Shown: positions 28,701-37,415 of the stretch, piece by piece
How positions within the stretch are numbered: position 1 is the first letter of the stretch
Layout of the letters: every line of letters starts with the position of its first letter
Assembly (NCBI GenBank): GCA_016177765.1
Contig: JACOUP010000008.1
Location: 1 to 64,000 of the forward strand
Direction: 5' to 3'
DNA: 64,000 nucleotides
DNA from: Deltaproteobacteria bacterium
GTDB lineage: Bacteria > UBA10199 > JACPAL01 > JACOUP01
Notes under the pieces: generated by a model
Seen by the model: the letters and a program-made list of their open reading frames with translations, nothing else
Database searches by the model: none
Told to the model about the DNA's origin: nothing
Position numbers and translations under genes: made by a program

Positions 28701-30226
28701 CGGAGTCCCTCTTGCAAAGAGATGGTCTTCCAACGAGACTCCGCCCCCTCGCTCCTCTCCTCCTTAAGAAGAGAAGTCTTCTGATGAATCTCCACCGCGA
28801 TTTTTGCGATCTCCTCCAACCCTTGGCGCCTTTCCCTCTTCAATTCAAAAATGTTTCGTTCGATCCAACCGGTATCGTATCTCCCCTTCAGAAAATCGGG
28901 GTGTTCGAGAATCCGTTTATGAAAAGAGATATTCGTCTTGATCCCGATGATTTCGTATTCCTTCAAGGCACGCCGCATCCTCTGTATCGCCTCCTGCCGT
29001 GTCCTTCCCCAGGTGATCAGTTTGGCGATCATCGGGTCGTAGTAGACGGAGATTTCACAGCCCGGGTAAACGGCCGAATCGACGCGAACACCGGGTCCTT
29101 CAGGGTTACGCAGATGGGTGATCTTTCCCGGTGAAGGGAGGAAATCGTGATCCGGATCTTCGGCGTAGATACGACATTCCATTGCGTAACCATGTAGGGG
29201 CAGACCCATGTGTCTGCCCTTCCCAGATGGGCGAACACGTGGGTTCGCCCCTACAATTTCTGACAATTTTCCCCCCGCCGCAATCTCGATCTGGGCCCGT
29301 ACCAGATCAAGCCCGGTCACCATCTCTGTCACTGGATGTTCCACCTGCAGACGGGCGTTCACCTCCAAAAAATAGAATTTTTGATTCTTATCGACAAGAC
29401 ATTCCACCGTCCCCGCCCCGTAATAACCAGCCGCCTTTCCAAGCTGGATCGCCGCTTTGATCATCGCCTGCCTCGTTTTCTCAGAAATAAACGGCGAGGG
29501 AGACTCTTCAATAATCTTCTGGTGCCTCCTTTGAACCGAACACTCCCTCTCCCCAAGACAAATGATGTTCCCTTTTTTATCCCCCAAGATCTGCAATTCT
29601 ACATGGTGCGGGTTCTCAATATATTTTTCCATGTAAAGAGAACCGTCTCTAAAAGACTGTGCTGCTTCAGAGCTGGCGAGACGGAAGGCGGACTCCATCT
29701 CCTCAACCCGATTTACCCGACGCATCCCCTTGCCTCCCCCCCCTGCCCTCGCCTTGAGGATCACCGGGTATTTCATCAAAGCCGCTTCCCGCTTGGCTTC
29801 AACCGCATCCTGGAGAACAGCCAGGAGACCGGGAACAGAAGGAACCTTGGCCTTTTTGGCCAATTCCCTGGCCGCCAGCTTGTCTCCCGAAGCGGCCATC
29901 GCCTTTGGGGAAGGGCCGATGAAGACAATCCCCTCTTCCTGACACCGCTCAGCAAAGTCGGCGTTCTCGGACAGAAAACCGTAGCCGGGGTGGATCGCCT
30001 CCACACCCGCTTTTTTGGCCACCGCCAGAATTTTATCAATATCGAGATAGCTCTCGCGCGCCGGAGCCGGTCCCAAAAGATAGGCCTCCTCTGCAAACCG
30101 GACAGGGAGAGAAAGGCGATCCGCCTCCGAATAGACCGCTACCGTTTGGATCCCCAACTCCCGGCAGGTCCGGATCACCCTGAGGGCAATCTCTCCACGG
30201 TTGGCGATAAGAATTTTTTTGAACAT
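28697..30226 (-). CDS. biotin carboxylase subunit of acyl-CoA (propionyl-CoA) carboxylase
   Basis: About 509 aa. ATP-grasp enzyme that carboxylates biotin. MFKKILIANRGEIALRVIRT is the canonical N terminus. The ATP loop KARAGGGGKGMR and the conserved NARLQVEHPVTEMVTG follow. A 61-bp palindrome (29194-29254) adds ~20 residues (VGANPRVRPSGKGRHMGLPL) between the AAGGKLSEI segment and GYAMECRIYAEDP, where relatives have only a short link. A second palindrome abuts the ATG at 30226. It leaves no ribosome site there but offers an alternative in-frame ATG at 30262 with AGGGG at good spacing (protein of 521 aa). A C-terminal extension follows the usual domain. Confidence 0.9.
   Translation of the reverse strand: MFKKILIANRGEIALRVIRTCRELGIQTVAVYSEADRLSLPVRFAEEAYLLGPAPARESYLDIDKILAVAKKAGVEAIHPGYGFLSENADFAERCQEEGIVFIGPSPKAMAASGDKLAARELAKKAKVPSVPGLLAVLQDAVEAKREAALMKYPVILKARAGGGGKGMRRVNRVEEMESAFRLASSEAAQSFRDGSLYMEKYIENPHHVELQILGDKKGNIICLGERECSVQRRHQKIIEESPSPFISEKTRQAMIKAAIQLGKAAGYYGAGTVECLVDKNQKFYFLEVNARLQVEHPVTEMVTGLDLVRAQIEIAAGGKLSEIVGANPRVRPSGKGRHMGLPLHGYAMECRIYAEDPDHDFLPSPGKITHLRNPEGPGVRVDSAVYPGCEISVYYDPMIAKLITWGRTRQEAIQRMRRALKEYEIIGIKTNISFHKRILEHPDFLKGRYDTGWIERNIFELKRERRQGLEEIAKIAVEIHQKTSLLKEERSEGAESRWKTISLQEGLR
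29194..29254. repeat. GTAGGGGC-family palindrome inside the biotin carboxylase gene
   Basis: A 61-bp element with outer arms GTAGGGGC and GCCCCTAC and two hairpins (GGGCAGAC/GTCTGCCC and GGGCGAAC/GTTCGCCC). It is translated in frame in the carboxylase. Confidence 0.92.
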
Positions 30227-30278
30227 GTAGGGGCGGCCCCATGTGGCCGCCCGGGCAGACACATAGGTCTGCCCCTAC
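30227..30278. repeat. GTAGGGGC-family palindrome at the biotin carboxylase start
   Basis: A 52-bp element with outer arms GTAGGGGC and GCCCCTAC and hairpins GGGCGGCC/GGCCGCCC and GGGCAGAC/GTCTGCCC. Its edge touches the conserved ATG (30226-30224). On the minus strand it contains AGGGG, 7 nt and an in-frame ATG (30262). Confidence 0.92.
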
Positions 30279-30377
30279 GTAACAAAAAGGAGTAGTCGGG
30301 GCAATCGAATTCTGATATGGACATGGTGTCCGCCAAAGGACGGATCAGCCTCCGGCTGAAGCGACAGTCGAACCATA

Positions 30378-30827
30378 ATGAGACAGACCTATGACAAACT
30401 AGTTTCCCTTGCCAGTCACCTGCAAAGCCCTCTCCTCTTGCTCCTGAGGCTCTACTGGGGGGCACAGTTTATCCTGGCAGGAAAGGGGAAACTAACAAAT
30501 ATTGAAAAGGTTTTTGAATTCTTCCAGGGTCTTCATATTCCTTTACCACTCGCCAGCGCCTATCTGGTCGGCAGCACCGAACTTCTGGGAGGGATGCTTC
30601 TCGTCCTCGGCCTTGGCTCAAGGCTTGCGGCAATCCCCCTTTCGATCACCATGATCGTGGCCTATCTCACGGCCCATATCGAAGCGACACGAAATATTCT
30701 GAGCGACCCCGAGAATTTTATCGATCAGGCTCCATTTCTCTTTTTGCTGGTAACGTTGATCCTTCTGGCCTTCGGGCCGGGTCGGTTCTCTCTCGATGCC
30801 TGGTTGGAGAAAAAAATCAGGTTATAG
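30378..30827 (+). CDS. DoxX family membrane protein
   Basis: A 149-aa protein with four predicted membrane helices. DoxX-type features are RLYWGAQFILAGKGKL in helix 1, the STELLGGMLLVLGLGSRLAA segment in helix 2, and a C-terminal helix ending LLAFGPGRFSLDAWL. Members are linked to thiol or quinone redox functions, but the role here is unknown. Its 3' end overlaps the convergent aldo/keto reductase gene by 11 nt. Confidence 0.85.
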   Translation: MRQTYDKLVSLASHLQSPLLLLLRLYWGAQFILAGKGKLTNIEKVFEFFQGLHIPLPLASAYLVGSTELLGGMLLVLGLGSRLAAIPLSITMIVAYLTAHIEATRNILSDPENFIDQAPFLFLLVTLILLAFGPGRFSLDAWLEKKIRL

Positions 30828-31698
30828 CCTTGTCGATCTGCCTTATTTCCTCGACCGACAGGGTCATTTCCGCCGCCTTGACTGAATCCTCGATGCTCTC
30901 CACCCGGCTCGCCCCTGGAATAGGAACGACACAAGGCGACTTGGCCATGAGCCAGGCCAGCACCACCTGATAAGGAGAAACAGTCCTCTTTTGGGAAATC
31001 TCCTGGAACACCGGGATCTGCCCAATCTGCCCCACACGATAACTCCCCCCCAACGGGCTCCAGGGCAAAAAGGTCAGTTTTTCTTTTTCACAATAGGCCA
31101 ACACCCCATCTTTTTCCGGATCCCGGCACCAGGGGTTGTAACGATTTTGGATTGAAACAATGTCGACGATTTTTCTGGCCCGACGGATCTCCTCCACCGA
31201 AACATTCGAGAGCCCGACAAAACGGATGAGTCCCTCATCAACGGCCTCTTTCACCGGTCTTAATGTTTCCTCAATCAGGTACCGGTCATCCGGGGCATGG
31301 AGTTGCCAGAGCGCAATCGGCCTTTCTCCCCCCAATGCCTCAAAACTTTCGCGAATCGTCCTGGCAATATGTTTTGGATCCCCGTTGGTCACCCAATCCC
31401 CACCAGGACGCATTAATCCGCCCTTGGTCGCCACAATAATTTCCTGGGTAGGGGCGCTACTCGCCGCGCCCCTACTTTTTAACGCCTTGGCAATCAGCCT
31501 TTCGTTATGATGTTTGTCCGATTCATCCTGACAGTAGGAATCGGCGGTGTCGATCAACGTCACCCCTAAATCAAGGGCACGATGAATCACCCGGATCGAC
31601 TGTTCTTCACGGGGCCTTCCCTTGAGAGACATCGGCATCCCCCCCAGACCGATCGCGCTGACCTTGACCCCCGTAGGACCTAACTCCTTATAAATCAT
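30817..31698 (-). CDS. aldo/keto reductase
   Basis: A 293-aa NADPH-dependent TIM-barrel oxidoreductase. Catalytic Asp and Tyr lie in LIDTADSYCQDESD, Lys in IIVATKGGL and His in ALWQLHAPD. The C-terminal cofactor block is VPIPGASRVESIEDSVKAA. The start is the ATG at 31698 behind GAGGGGGAGGG; the open frame upstream is unconserved. A 28-bp palindrome (31448-31475) inserts in frame before beta-strand 3 and encodes RGAASSAPTQ, where relatives have a short basic link. The substrate is unknown. Confidence 0.9.
   Translation of the reverse strand: MIYKELGPTGVKVSAIGLGGMPMSLKGRPREEQSIRVIHRALDLGVTLIDTADSYCQDESDKHHNERLIAKALKSRGAASSAPTQEIIVATKGGLMRPGGDWVTNGDPKHIARTIRESFEALGGERPIALWQLHAPDDRYLIEETLRPVKEAVDEGLIRFVGLSNVSVEEIRRARKIVDIVSIQNRYNPWCRDPEKDGVLAYCEKEKLTFLPWSPLGGSYRVGQIGQIPVFQEISQKRTVSPYQVVLAWLMAKSPCVVPIPGASRVESIEDSVKAAEMTLSVEEIRQIDKAIT
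31448..31475. repeat. GTAGGGGC-family palindrome inside the aldo/keto reductase gene
   Basis: The shortest copy, 28 bp: GTAGGGGCGC and GCGCCCCTAC arms around a short loop. It is read in frame. Confidence 0.9.
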
Positions 31699-31770
31699 CC
31701 CTCCCCCTCTATCAAAGCTGTTTTTGATAGCAACTCTTTTTGTCACCCACCGATAAGAACCACCAATAAC

Positions 31771-33141
31771 ATGCCCCCCCCTGCTTCCCCAATTCTTCCC
31801 CGCGGCGTCATTCAAGACCATCTCCAAAAATGGTTTTGCACCTACCTCCCTGAGGGGGGTGGCGAGACGGCACGGGCACAGTTTTTAGGAGAACCCTACA
31901 TGGCCCTGCAGGCCTGGGCCCAAGACCAGGTCATCGTCACGAACCCCCGCCTTGGAGAGGTCCAGATTGCGCCGGAAATCCGTTACGGTTGGACGATCCA
32001 TCACTGCCCGGAAGGGGACAAAGGAAAAGACTGTGAGGGACTGAAGCGATTCCGCAAGGTCAGCTTTCCGGGACCGAGCGTCTTGGCCTTTCAATGCACC
32101 GTTCCCAGCGGCCCGTATGCTGTCAATCCGCCGGTCCCTGCCAAGGCAAAACCGGCCGTCTCGCCGGAACCGAATGAAGAAGGTCCCTGGAAAATTATCC
32201 GCAGGGTCACCACCAATGACCAAGGGGTGGAAGAAGAGTCCTACACGGTGGATGGGGATACCGTGAACGTAGCACCAGGAGGCGGCAGTGATACACTCCG
32301 TTTGGCAGGGATCAATACACCGGAATGCGGCTGGAATTGGAGAAAAGGGGAAAGCCCTCTTCAACGGTGTGAGCGCGGCGAACCGGGGGCGACCGAGGCG
32401 TTTCTCTTTGTCGACAGCCTCTTTCGGAATCACAACGGAGAAATTTGGGTCCGGAACGACCGTCTGGATCAACCGAGGGAATGCCGGAATCGGGATAAAA
32501 CAACACACGACGATCGTCTCCGCGACGGTTATTGCCGGATAATCGGCGACGCCCTCGTTGCCAATGAAACCAGTCCCAAAACCAATGTGGCTCAAGAACT
32601 GGTCCGGAATGGGCTTGCCTTTCCGTTTACCTTCTGGCCGGAGTCCCCCTACCACTTCTATGAATTTCGCGAGGCCATAAAGGAAAAGAGGGGGATCTGG
32701 GGCCTGGAGGAGAAAGGGGTTTTCAATTATCGCGGTCCCCTCTATTTTACCAGCTACCACCCTCAGGCGAACGCCCGATGGCCAAAGGCAGAAGATGAAT
32801 ATGCCCGCCTTGTCAACATCTCTCCGGAAACTGTCAACCTTGGCGATTTCTTGATCGAAGACCTTGTCACCGGAACCCTCTACCCCTTGCCCAATTTACC
32901 CCTGCCCCCAACTTATCAGGTCCGCATTTTTACCAATTACGACCCGCGCTGGGATAGGCCGGAGATCCAGGAGACGTTCGTCAATCTCAATCTAGACCGG
33001 AGGAACAACACGGCCTTTTGGCGTGGTAACTCCGGACTTCTCCTCCGCCGCCGATCGGACAACACCCCGATTACGGTCATCGCCGACAAGCAATACGGCG
33101 CCAAGGTCCACGCTGAACGATTCCCCGAGGGGTTCAAGTAA
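31771..33141 (+). CDS. thermonuclease (SNase)-like protein with C-terminal lamin-tail domain
   Basis: A 456-aa protein. About 130 N-terminal residues show no recognised domain. An SNase-like domain follows: TVDGDTVNV...SDTLRLAGINTPE, later VAQELVRNGLAFPF and FREAIKEKRGIWG. It carries a Cys-rich insert (CGWNWRKGESPLQRCERG, later CRNRDKTTHDDRLRDGYC). The last ~110 residues fit a lamin-tail domain (YARLVNISPETVNLGDFLIE...FWRGNSGLLLRR). Such domains tether secreted nucleases to surfaces, although no signal peptide is visible here. Catalytic Arg/Glu positions cannot be confirmed by eye. It is divergent from the reductase gene. Its stop codon lies in a perfect palindrome shared with the carboxyltransferase gene. 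Confidence 0.78.
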   Translation: MPPPASPILPRGVIQDHLQKWFCTYLPEGGGETARAQFLGEPYMALQAWAQDQVIVTNPRLGEVQIAPEIRYGWTIHHCPEGDKGKDCEGLKRFRKVSFPGPSVLAFQCTVPSGPYAVNPPVPAKAKPAVSPEPNEEGPWKIIRRVTTNDQGVEEESYTVDGDTVNVAPGGGSDTLRLAGINTPECGWNWRKGESPLQRCERGEPGATEAFLFVDSLFRNHNGEIWVRNDRLDQPRECRNRDKTTHDDRLRDGYCRIIGDALVANETSPKTNVAQELVRNGLAFPFTFWPESPYHFYEFREAIKEKRGIWGLEEKGVFNYRGPLYFTSYHPQANARWPKAEDEYARLVNISPETVNLGDFLIEDLVTGTLYPLPNLPLPPTYQVRIFTNYDPRWDRPEIQETFVNLNLDRRNNTAFWRGNSGLLLRRRSDNTPITVIADKQYGAKVHAERFPEGFK

Positions 33142-33170
33142 GGGCGTCCGCCTGAGGCGGACGCCCTTAC
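33138..33170. repeat. perfect 33-bp palindrome carrying both stop codons of convergent genes
   Basis: A 15-bp perfect stem (GTAAGGGCGTCCGCC / GGCGGACGCCCTTAC) with loop TGA. It contains the TAA of the SNase gene (33139-33141) and the TAA of the carboxyltransferase gene (33169-33167). It probably ends transcription from both sides or protects 3' ends. The arms resemble the GTAGGGGC family. Confidence 0.85.
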
Positions 33171-34732
33171 AGCGGTATATTTCCGTGTTTTTTTGGGGGG
33201 TTTTTGTCGCGCTTGTTTTCCAACATCTTGAGGGCTCGGATCACACGAGACCGCGTTTCCCTGGGGAAAATCACTTCATCAATATAGCCTAGCTCGGCCG
33301 CCTTGTAAGGAGAGGCAAAGGTGTTGCGGTATTCTTCGACGAGCCGTGCCCTTTCAGCCTCCGGCGATTTTGACTGGCTGAGTTGGTTTTTAAAAATAAT
33401 ATTGACCGCCCCATCCGGCCCCATCACGGCGATCTCCGCCGTAGGATAGGCCAAGTTGACATCGCCACGCACATGTTTGGAGCTCATCACGTCATACGCC
33501 CCGCCGTACGCCTTGCGGGTAATCACCGTCACCTTGGGAACCGTCGCCTCACAGAAGGCGTAAAGGAGTTTGGCCCCATGTTTGATGATTCCACCAAATT
33601 CCTGATCCGAACCGGGTAAGAATCCGGGGACATCCACAAAGGTGAGGATCGGAATATTGAAACAGTCGCAAAACCGGACAAACCGGGCCCCCTTGATCGA
33701 ACCATTGATATCCAGACAGCCGGCCAGGACCGCCGGCTGATTGGCCACAATACCAACGGTCCGCCCGTTCATCCGGGCAAAACCAACAATCATGTTCCTG
33801 GCCCAGAGCGGCTGGACCTCCAGAAAACTACCCCTGTCAATAATGCCATGAATCAGTGCTTTCATGTCATACGGCTTGTTGGCACTATCCGGAATGATCT
33901 GATCCAATGAAGGGTCCTCGACCCAAGGGTTTTCAGCATCGACATCTTTTGGAAAATCCTTAAGCGGTGACTCCTCCAGATTGTTGGAGGGGAGATAACT
34001 CATCAATTCACGGACCAACCGGAGGGAATCTCCTTCGTCTTCGGCCGCAAAATGAGAGACACCGGATTTACTGCTGTGACTGACCGCCCCCCCCAGATCT
34101 TCTTTGGTCACCTGCTCATGGGTTACCGTCTTGATAACGTCCGGCCCGGTGATAAACATATGGGCCCTGTTTTTGACCATGATGATAAAATCGGTCATCG
34201 CCGGGGAATAAACCGCGCCGCCGGCGCAAGGTCCCATGATGACCGAGATCTGCGGAATCACCCCGGAGGCCATCACATTCCGTTGAAAGATGTCAGCATA
34301 ACCGGCCAGGCTTTGAACCCCTTCCTGGATCCGGGCGCCGCCGGAATCGTTCAAGCCGATCACCGGCGCCCCCACCTTCATTGCATGATCCATGATCTTG
34401 CAAATTTTGGTGGCATACGCCTCCCCCAACGATCCGCCGAAGGTGGTGAAATCCTGGGCAAAGACAAAAACGAGCCGGCCGTCGATCGTCCCATGACCGG
34501 TCACGACGCCATCCCCCAGAATTTTTTGCCGATCGATCCCGAATTCTGTCGAGCGGTGGGTCACAAACTTGTCAATTTCGACAAAACTCTCGGGGTCGAG
34601 GAGTTTTTCGACCCGTTCCCGGGCGGTCAGTTTACCAGACTCATGTTGCCTATCAATCCGTTCCTTGCCACCGGCCAACTCCGCATCGGCACGCCGTTTT
34701 TCCAGCTCCTTGAATTTGACCTCTAAAGACAT
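33167..34732 (-). CDS. pccB: acyl-CoA (propionyl-CoA) carboxylase carboxyltransferase subunit
   Basis: A 521-aa crotonase-fold enzyme that transfers carboxyl from biotin to an acyl-CoA. The N-terminal block [18 protein letters not shown] is typical, as are [16 protein letters not shown] for the first CoA/oxyanion site and [18 protein letters not shown] with [11 protein letters not shown] in the second half. The length is normal for PccB/MmdA. With the biotin carboxylase, carrier and mutase genes encoded 3-7 kb away on the same strand it should complete a propionyl-CoA pathway. A methylmalonyl-CoA decarboxylase alpha chain is the main alternative. The start at 34732 is the family start. Confidence 0.92.
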   Translation of the reverse strand: MSLEVKFKELEKRRADAELAGGKERIDRQHESGKLTARERVEKLLDPESFVEIDKFVTHRSTEFGIDRQKILGDGVVTGHGTIDGRLVFVFAQDFTTFGGSLGEAYATKICKIMDHAMKVGAPVIGLNDSGGARIQEGVQSLAGYADIFQRNVMASGVIPQISVIMGPCAGGAVYSPAMTDFIIMVKNRAHMFITGPDVIKTVTHEQVTKEDLGGAVSHSSKSGVSHFAAEDEGDSLRLVRELMSYLPSNNLEESPLKDFPKDVDAENPWVEDPSLDQIIPDSANKPYDMKALIHGIIDRGSFLEVQPLWARNMIVGFARMNGRTVGIVANQPAVLAGCLDINGSIKGARFVRFCDCFNIPILTFVDVPGFLPGSDQEFGGIIKHGAKLLYAFCEATVPKVTVITRKAYGGAYDVMSSKHVRGDVNLAYPTAEIAVMGPDGAVNIIFKNQLSQSKSPEAERARLVEEYRNTFASPYKAAELGYIDEVIFPRETRSRVIRALKMLENKRDKNPPKKHGNIPL

Positions 34733-34775
34733 TGGATTGGTTCTATTATTAAAGGCCGGTTAAAGTCAATTTGGT

Positions 34776-35282
34776 TTACGTCCGCGCCTTCTTTCGCTCC
34801 TCGCGGACCTTGAGTCGAAGCTGGCGGCGATCGGCCGCTTCTTTAAAGCGTCTTTTCTCCAGGGGGGTCTCAGGGAGGACCGGCAGGACTGGAGTTGGTT
34901 TGCCGTCGGCATCCAGGCAGACAAAGGTGAGATAGGCCGAGGCGGTGTGACAATGTTCTCCCGTCAAGGGGTCTTCCGCCTCTACCTTGACCCCTACTTC
35001 CAGGGAGGTCTTGTGGGTGTAGTTCACTGAGGCCTTGAGCATCAGGATATGCCCGACCTTGACGGGGGAAATAAAGTGCAGTTCATCCATGGAGACTGTC
35101 ACACAGTTTTTGCGGGCATGGCGCATCGCCGCCATCGCCGCCGCCATATCGATCCACCCCATTACATGACCGCCAAAAATGCTTCCCATCGCATTGGCAT
35201 CCGAAGGAAGAACGAGATGGGTCATCTCCACCCGTGATGCCGAAGGGTTTTTCCCTTTTTCCATAGGCCTGTTCTTTATCAT
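34776..35282 (-). CDS. acyl-CoA thioesterase (hotdog fold, YciA/BACH type)
   Basis: A 168-aa hydrolase of acyl-CoA esters. The hotdog core reads LPSDANAMGSIFGGHVMGWI with the conserved Asn and Gly-Gly-His, then DELHFISPVKVGHILMLKA. The basic C-terminal tail (RRQLRLKVREERKKART) goes beyond the usual fold. The start at 35282 has GGAGGGG about 10 nt upstream; an ATG 6 codons in is also possible. It lies close to acyl-CoA metabolism genes and divergent from the FadF-like gene. Confidence 0.88.
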   Translation of the reverse strand: MIKNRPMEKGKNPSASRVEMTHLVLPSDANAMGSIFGGHVMGWIDMAAAMAAMRHARKNCVTVSMDELHFISPVKVGHILMLKASVNYTHKTSLEVGVKVEAEDPLTGEHCHTASAYLTFVCLDADGKPTPVLPVLPETPLEKRRFKEAADRRQLRLKVREERKKART

Positions 35283-35353
35283 AAAAAATTCTCCCCTCCA
35301 ACGAGAAAAACAGCTTGAAACAACTCCGTTTCTTTGGTTAGGTCACTCCAATT

Positions 35354-37252
35354 ATGTACCCGGTCTCCGTCTCCCTCCTCCTTGTCTACGCCCTCACCTT
35401 CTTCGCCTACACAATGACCCGCTGGGTCCGGGTCTCCCTCAAGTGGCGGCCCAACAATCGCCTCCAAAATATCCCTGAACGGGTCCAGGGAATCTTCAAA
35501 TACTTCCTCGGTCAGCGCCGTATGTTCACTGTCAGCCCCAGGGCCGGTCTGATGCATGCCTTCATCTTCTGGGGTTTTTGCATCATCTCCATCCGAACGA
35601 TCACCCTTTTCGGTCTCGGTTTCGACAAGGATTTTGTCTTTCCGCTCTTGGACGGATTCTTTGGAAGGCTCTATGAATGGACCCTGTTCCCCTTTGAAGG
35701 GCTGGTCATCATTGCCACCGGTTACATGCTCTACCGCCGGTTGATCTCAAAACCGAGACACCTGACACTATCCAAAGAAGGAACGCTGATCCTTTTCATG
35801 ATCCTCACGCTGATGGTGACCGACCTCGCGATGGAAGGACTAGCGCATTGGGCAGTCGGTTTCACCGTCATGTATTTCATTCATATTACGACAATCCTGG
35901 TCTTCCTGAATTTCCTCCCGTATGGCAAACATTTCCATATCATCACCTCCTTCTTTAACGTCTTCCTCAAACGGCTAACCCCTTACGGGGCGTTGGACTC
36001 GATCAATCTTGAGGATGAAAAAGCGACCTCTTTTGGTATCGGCAAGGTGGAGGATATGGACTGGAAGCAGTTGCTGGATATCGCCAGTTGCACGGAGTGC
36101 GGGCGTTGCAGTTCGGTCTGTCCCGCCACAGCAACGGACAAGCCATTGAACCCCAAAGAGGTCACCATAACCCTGAGAGACTTTATTCGGAAAAAAGAAC
36201 AGCTGATGCCTCCTTTTCTACAGAAAAAGAGTGATGCACCCAGCGGCGAGGAGGCCCCTCTTTCCCCTTCCGTGATCGATCCGGAGATCCTCTGGTCCTG
36301 TACGACTTGTCGTGCCTGTGAAGAGGCCTGTCCGGTCTTTATCGAGTACGTCGACAAGATCGTCGGGATGCGACGGAATCTGGTTCTCATGCAAGGAAGT
36401 ATGCCGCCAGAGGTCCAGAACACCTTCAAGAATTTAGAAAAGAACTACAACCCCTGGGGGATCAGTTCTGAGGATCGCGGGAACTGGGTCAAGGAACTGG
36501 GGGTCAAAACGATCGCCGAAAAGCCGGATGCGGAATACCTTTATTTCATGGGGTGCGCTGGTTCGTTTGACGACAGGAATAAAAAGATCGCAACCGCCAT
36601 CATCAAACTCCTGCAGGAGGCGCAAATCAACTTTGCGATCCTCGCGAAGGAGGAAAAGTGCACCGGGGACCCGGCCCGCCGGATCGGCAACGAATACCTC
36701 TTCCAGACCTTGGCCAAAGAGAATATCCAGACCTTTCAAAAATATAGCATCAAAAAAGTCCTGACCGCCTGCCCCCACTGTTTCAACACGATCAAAAATG
36801 AATACCCTCAGTTTGGGGGCAATTACGAGGTTGTGCATCACACCGAATTTCTCTACGAACTTATCCGGGAAGGGAAACTGAAACCGAAAAAGGAATTAGC
36901 CAAAAAAATTACGTTCCACGACTCCTGTTATTTGGGCCGGTACAACGAGGTCTACGATGCCCCGCGGGAGATTTTAAAGTCGATCCCCGGTCTGAATCTT
37001 CTGGAGATGGAACTTTCTCGCGAAAATGGCCGTTGTTGCGGCGCCGGCGGGGGGCGGATGTGGATGGAGGAGAAGATCGGGACACGCGTTAATCACAAGC
37101 GGCTGGAAGATATTCAATCCGTCAACCCGAACGGCGCCGCCTCCGCCTGTCCCTTCTGCATCACGATGCTCCGCGATGCCACGCGGGACAAGAACCTCGG
37201 CGACTCGATTGAAACCAAGGATGTCGCGGAATACTTGGCCGAGAGTCTTTAG
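35354..37252 (+). CDS. FadF-like membrane Fe-S oxidoreductase (ETF:quinone type)
   Basis: A 632-aa protein. About five N-terminal membrane helices form a NarI-like cytochrome region (MYPVSVSLLLVYALTFFAYT...). A cytoplasmic domain with two 4Fe-4S motifs follows (CTECGRCSSVCPATA near 245 and CTTCRACEEACPVFI near 315). Then come two CCG-type Cys-rich domains (CPHCFNTIKNEYP and RCCGAGGGRMW). This layout matches proteins that move electrons from ETF to the quinone pool during fatty-acid oxidation, and etfAB and an acyl-CoA dehydrogenase lie within 6 kb. The last 32 bases, including the stop, are duplicated 1.2 kb downstream. Confidence 0.88.
   Translation: MYPVSVSLLLVYALTFFAYTMTRWVRVSLKWRPNNRLQNIPERVQGIFKYFLGQRRMFTVSPRAGLMHAFIFWGFCIISIRTITLFGLGFDKDFVFPLLDGFFGRLYEWTLFPFEGLVIIATGYMLYRRLISKPRHLTLSKEGTLILFMILTLMVTDLAMEGLAHWAVGFTVMYFIHITTILVFLNFLPYGKHFHIITSFFNVFLKRLTPYGALDSINLEDEKATSFGIGKVEDMDWKQLLDIASCTECGRCSSVCPATATDKPLNPKEVTITLRDFIRKKEQLMPPFLQKKSDAPSGEEAPLSPSVIDPEILWSCTTCRACEEACPVFIEYVDKIVGMRRNLVLMQGSMPPEVQNTFKNLEKNYNPWGISSEDRGNWVKELGVKTIAEKPDAEYLYFMGCAGSFDDRNKKIATAIIKLLQEAQINFAILAKEEKCTGDPARRIGNEYLFQTLAKENIQTFQKYSIKKVLTACPHCFNTIKNEYPQFGGNYEVVHHTEFLYELIREGKLKPKKELAKKITFHDSCYLGRYNEVYDAPREILKSIPGLNLLEMELSRENGRCCGAGGGRMWMEEKIGTRVNHKRLEDIQSVNPNGAASACPFCITMLRDATRDKNLGDSIETKDVAEYLAESL
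37221..37252. repeat. 32-bp direct repeat, left copy (3' end of the FadF-like gene)
   Basis: This is the last 32 bases of the FadF-like gene including TAG, beginning ATGTCGCGGAATACTTGG. An identical copy lies at 38453-38484. Together they bracket a 1.2-kb segment holding one gene. Confidence 0.95.
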
Positions 37253-37275
37253 TTAGGATGTCGACAAAGTATCCT

Positions 37276-37350
37276 TTCATGGTTCGACGGGCTCACCATG
37301 TCCGGGTGAGTACTGGAAAAATAAATGGGCACCCTGAGCCTGTCGAAGGG
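37276..37350. repeat. CCTGAGCCTGTCGAAGGG-type imperfect palindrome
   Basis: GGTTCGACGGGCTCACC (37280-37296) is an imperfect inverted match to CACCCTGAGCCTGTCGAAGG (37330-37349). Elements with this CCTGAGCCTGTCGAA core are common intergenic repeats in many bacterial genomes. It lies between the left direct repeat and the cargo gene. Confidence 0.7.
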
Positions 37351-37415
37351 TCAAGCGAGTTTGTCAACAGACTGCCAAGCAACTGCTATAGATACATTAA
37401 AATTGAAGAGGAACC

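Noticed and set aside
29336-30295. 319-codon plus-strand frame opposite biotin carboxylase
   Set aside because: Antisense to canonical ATP-grasp sequence; composition is that of a reverse-frame shadow.
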